NCBI RefSeq assembly: GCF_014218355.1
Contig: NZ_AP023368.1
Coordinates: 3,042,001-3,106,000, forward strand
DNA length: 64,000 nt
Reading direction: 5' to 3'
Origin: Anaerocolumna chitinilytica
Lineage (GTDB): Bacteria > Bacillota > Clostridia > Lachnospirales > Lachnospiraceae
A program made the position numbers and the translations under genes. Of this stretch, positions 62,891 to 64,000 are shown in pieces. The notes beneath the pieces are model-generated. The model ran no database searches. It worked only from the letters and a program-made list of their open reading frames with translations, and had not been told where the DNA came from. Position 1 is the stretch's first letter, and each line of letters begins with the position of its first letter.

Positions 62891-63958
62891 TTAATGAAAT
62901 ATCGAAATATAAGGTATAAGATTGCCATCTCTTAGCGTCCGATACAAAAAAAAGACTCCAAACAAAACCACTGAACAAAGCAGAATACATTTTCTAGTTA
63001 CTTCTTTCTCCCTCTCCTCACTCCGTAATGACAAAATCCTATCCAGTAAGATGATACTTCCGTATAGATAATAAAGAGCCGGTCTTTCTGCCGTCCTTGT
63101 AAAAAGGCGGAATATCCAGAGAAGTATTACAACAAAATGCATATTCAAAAACAGCAGACTTTCTTTATCTGCAGCTATTAACTCTTTTCGATAAACAACT
63201 CCCAGAAAACCTATAATCAGTAAGATAATAAGAAAGATACTGCCATTACCGGTACTCTCAATGCCGTAATCATAATCCATCCAGGAAGCCACCAGATAGT
63301 AAAATCTATCAAAGAAGATTCCAAGCAAACCATATCCCGCCAAAATTGCAAAATGGTATTTTGCCTTCCAGGGAATACGGCCAATAAAATAAGCAGGCAA
63401 AAAGAAAACTGCTGATTTATGAAACAGAAAAGCTATAGCTACTATAATAATAAATGCAGCCGGTTTTCTTTTTCTTATCATACCGTAGGCAAACAGGCAT
63501 ATGGACATTGCAAGGCTTTGTCTTAAACCTGCCAGAGAAAAAGCAAAAAGTCCTATAGTATAATAAAAATAAATTGCATATAGTTTATTAACAGCATATT
63601 TTTTTAGAAAAATGAACAAGCATAAATAAAGAATGGCGGAGGTTACTGCAAAATAGAAGAACGTATTATACTGTATTTCGCTTAAAAGCTTGGTAAACAT
63701 ATAAAACCCGGCTTCTTTTTTACGCTCTAGATAAAAAGTAAAGGTATATTTTACAGAATTAAAGAAATTGTCTGCATATCTGCTGTAATCTCCTGTAATC
63801 GGAGATTTTAAAATGGTAAGTAAATATAAAAGAAAGCAGGAGGCTAAAAGAGCAAAAGTTTTTCCTTCCAGTCTTACACCACTCTCGGTATAACTCTCTG
63901 CTTTACTTAAGAGTGCCAAGGTAGCAAATAGAATAAGTATCATAATATATGGCAGCAT
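62891..63958 (-). CDS. EpsG-family polysaccharide polymerase
   Basis: This 355-aa membrane protein has about 9-10 transmembrane segments and the EpsG-type pattern: DYSRYADNF near residue 58, FSLAGLRQSLAMSICLFAYG and FLFHKSAVFFLPAY. EpsG-like proteins polymerise repeat units on the outer face. It is the first gene visible of the polysaccharide operon, and the window ends just upstream, so earlier genes are outside. The start follows GGGAGGATAAAGG. Confidence 0.8.
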   Translation of the reverse strand: MLPYIMILILFATLALLSKAESYTESGVRLEGKTFALLASCFLLYLLTILKSPITGDYSRYADNFFNSVKYTFTFYLERKKEAGFYMFTKLLSEIQYNTFFYFAVTSAILYLCLFIFLKKYAVNKLYAIYFYYTIGLFAFSLAGLRQSLAMSICLFAYGMIRKRKPAAFIIIVAIAFLFHKSAVFFLPAYFIGRIPWKAKYHFAILAGYGLLGIFFDRFYYLVASWMDYDYGIESTGNGSIFLIILLIIGFLGVVYRKELIAADKESLLFLNMHFVVILLWIFRLFTRTAERPALYYLYGSIILLDRILSLRSEEREKEVTRKCILLCSVVLFGVFFLYRTLRDGNLIPYISIFH

Positions 63959-64000
63959 CCTTTATCCTCCCTCTCTTAAACAACATACCAAAGCCATCGT

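Overview
The window is AT-rich and looks like chromosome from a spore-forming, low-GC Gram-positive of the class Clostridia, most likely a Lachnospiraceae relative. Support comes from strong GGAGG-type ribosome binding sites, a T-box leader, Coat F-type spore coat genes, a HelD helicase, an EpsG/MOP-flippase polysaccharide locus and many monocistronic GNAT, NUDIX, HD and AraC genes. Genus-level placement is inference. I saw no rRNA, tRNA, CRISPR array or intact transposon.

Layout. 0-13.6 kb: minus-strand accessory genes (phosphotransferase, several acetyltransferases, VOC protein, P-loop kinase-like protein). Within this stretch lie a T-box-controlled short alanyl-tRNA synthetase, a divergent AraC/YczE pair, a PHP phosphatase, a PNPOx-like protein and a coupled DUF6886-DUF6273 pair. 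13.6-18.2 kb: an IS66 remnant, then a spore-coat-like locus of four small Coat F-type genes around a zinc alcohol dehydrogenase, facing a GSP39-type SDR and an untracked 54-aa ORF. 18.2-29.5 kb: HelD, a pentapeptide-repeat protein, DUF2127, a translationally coupled SDR/acetyltransferase/VOC operon with a frameshifted small gene inside it, a radical SAM protein coupled to an M3 oligopeptidase, an MBL hydrolase, an NTP pyrophosphatase and a YcxB-like membrane protein. 29.7-36.4 kb: two large secreted proteins (GHL10 glycosidase, AMIN/Amidase_3 cell wall amidase) and a tyrosine recombinase. 36.4-56.3 kb: a long run of minus-strand genes with short spacers (PEP-synthase-like enzyme with its DUF2087 regulator, HD hydrolases, GNATs, phosphoesterases, NUDIX, MazG, S51 peptidase, AraC and others). 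56.4-64 kb: a MurA homologue with the catalytic cysteine replaced by aspartate, then one end of an exopolysaccharide cluster (2-epimerase, glycosyltransferases, flippase, EpsG polymerase).

Most notable signals: (1) an 18-codon leader peptide and mutually exclusive hairpins that can hide or free the ribosome binding site of a double-GNAT acetyltransferase, which looks like translational attenuation; (2) a short AlaRS lacking the C-terminal domain, behind a promoter, a T-box with a GCA specifier and a terminator; (3) MurA with Asp at the Cys115 position; (4) two small frameshifted genes, one in an A7 run, that are either decaying or expressed by slippage; (5) a DUF2087 regulator/PEP-synthase-like operon with a near-consensus promoter and an inverted repeat across its -10 box. 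Many annotated starts are moved here to internal codons that carry a better ribosome binding site.
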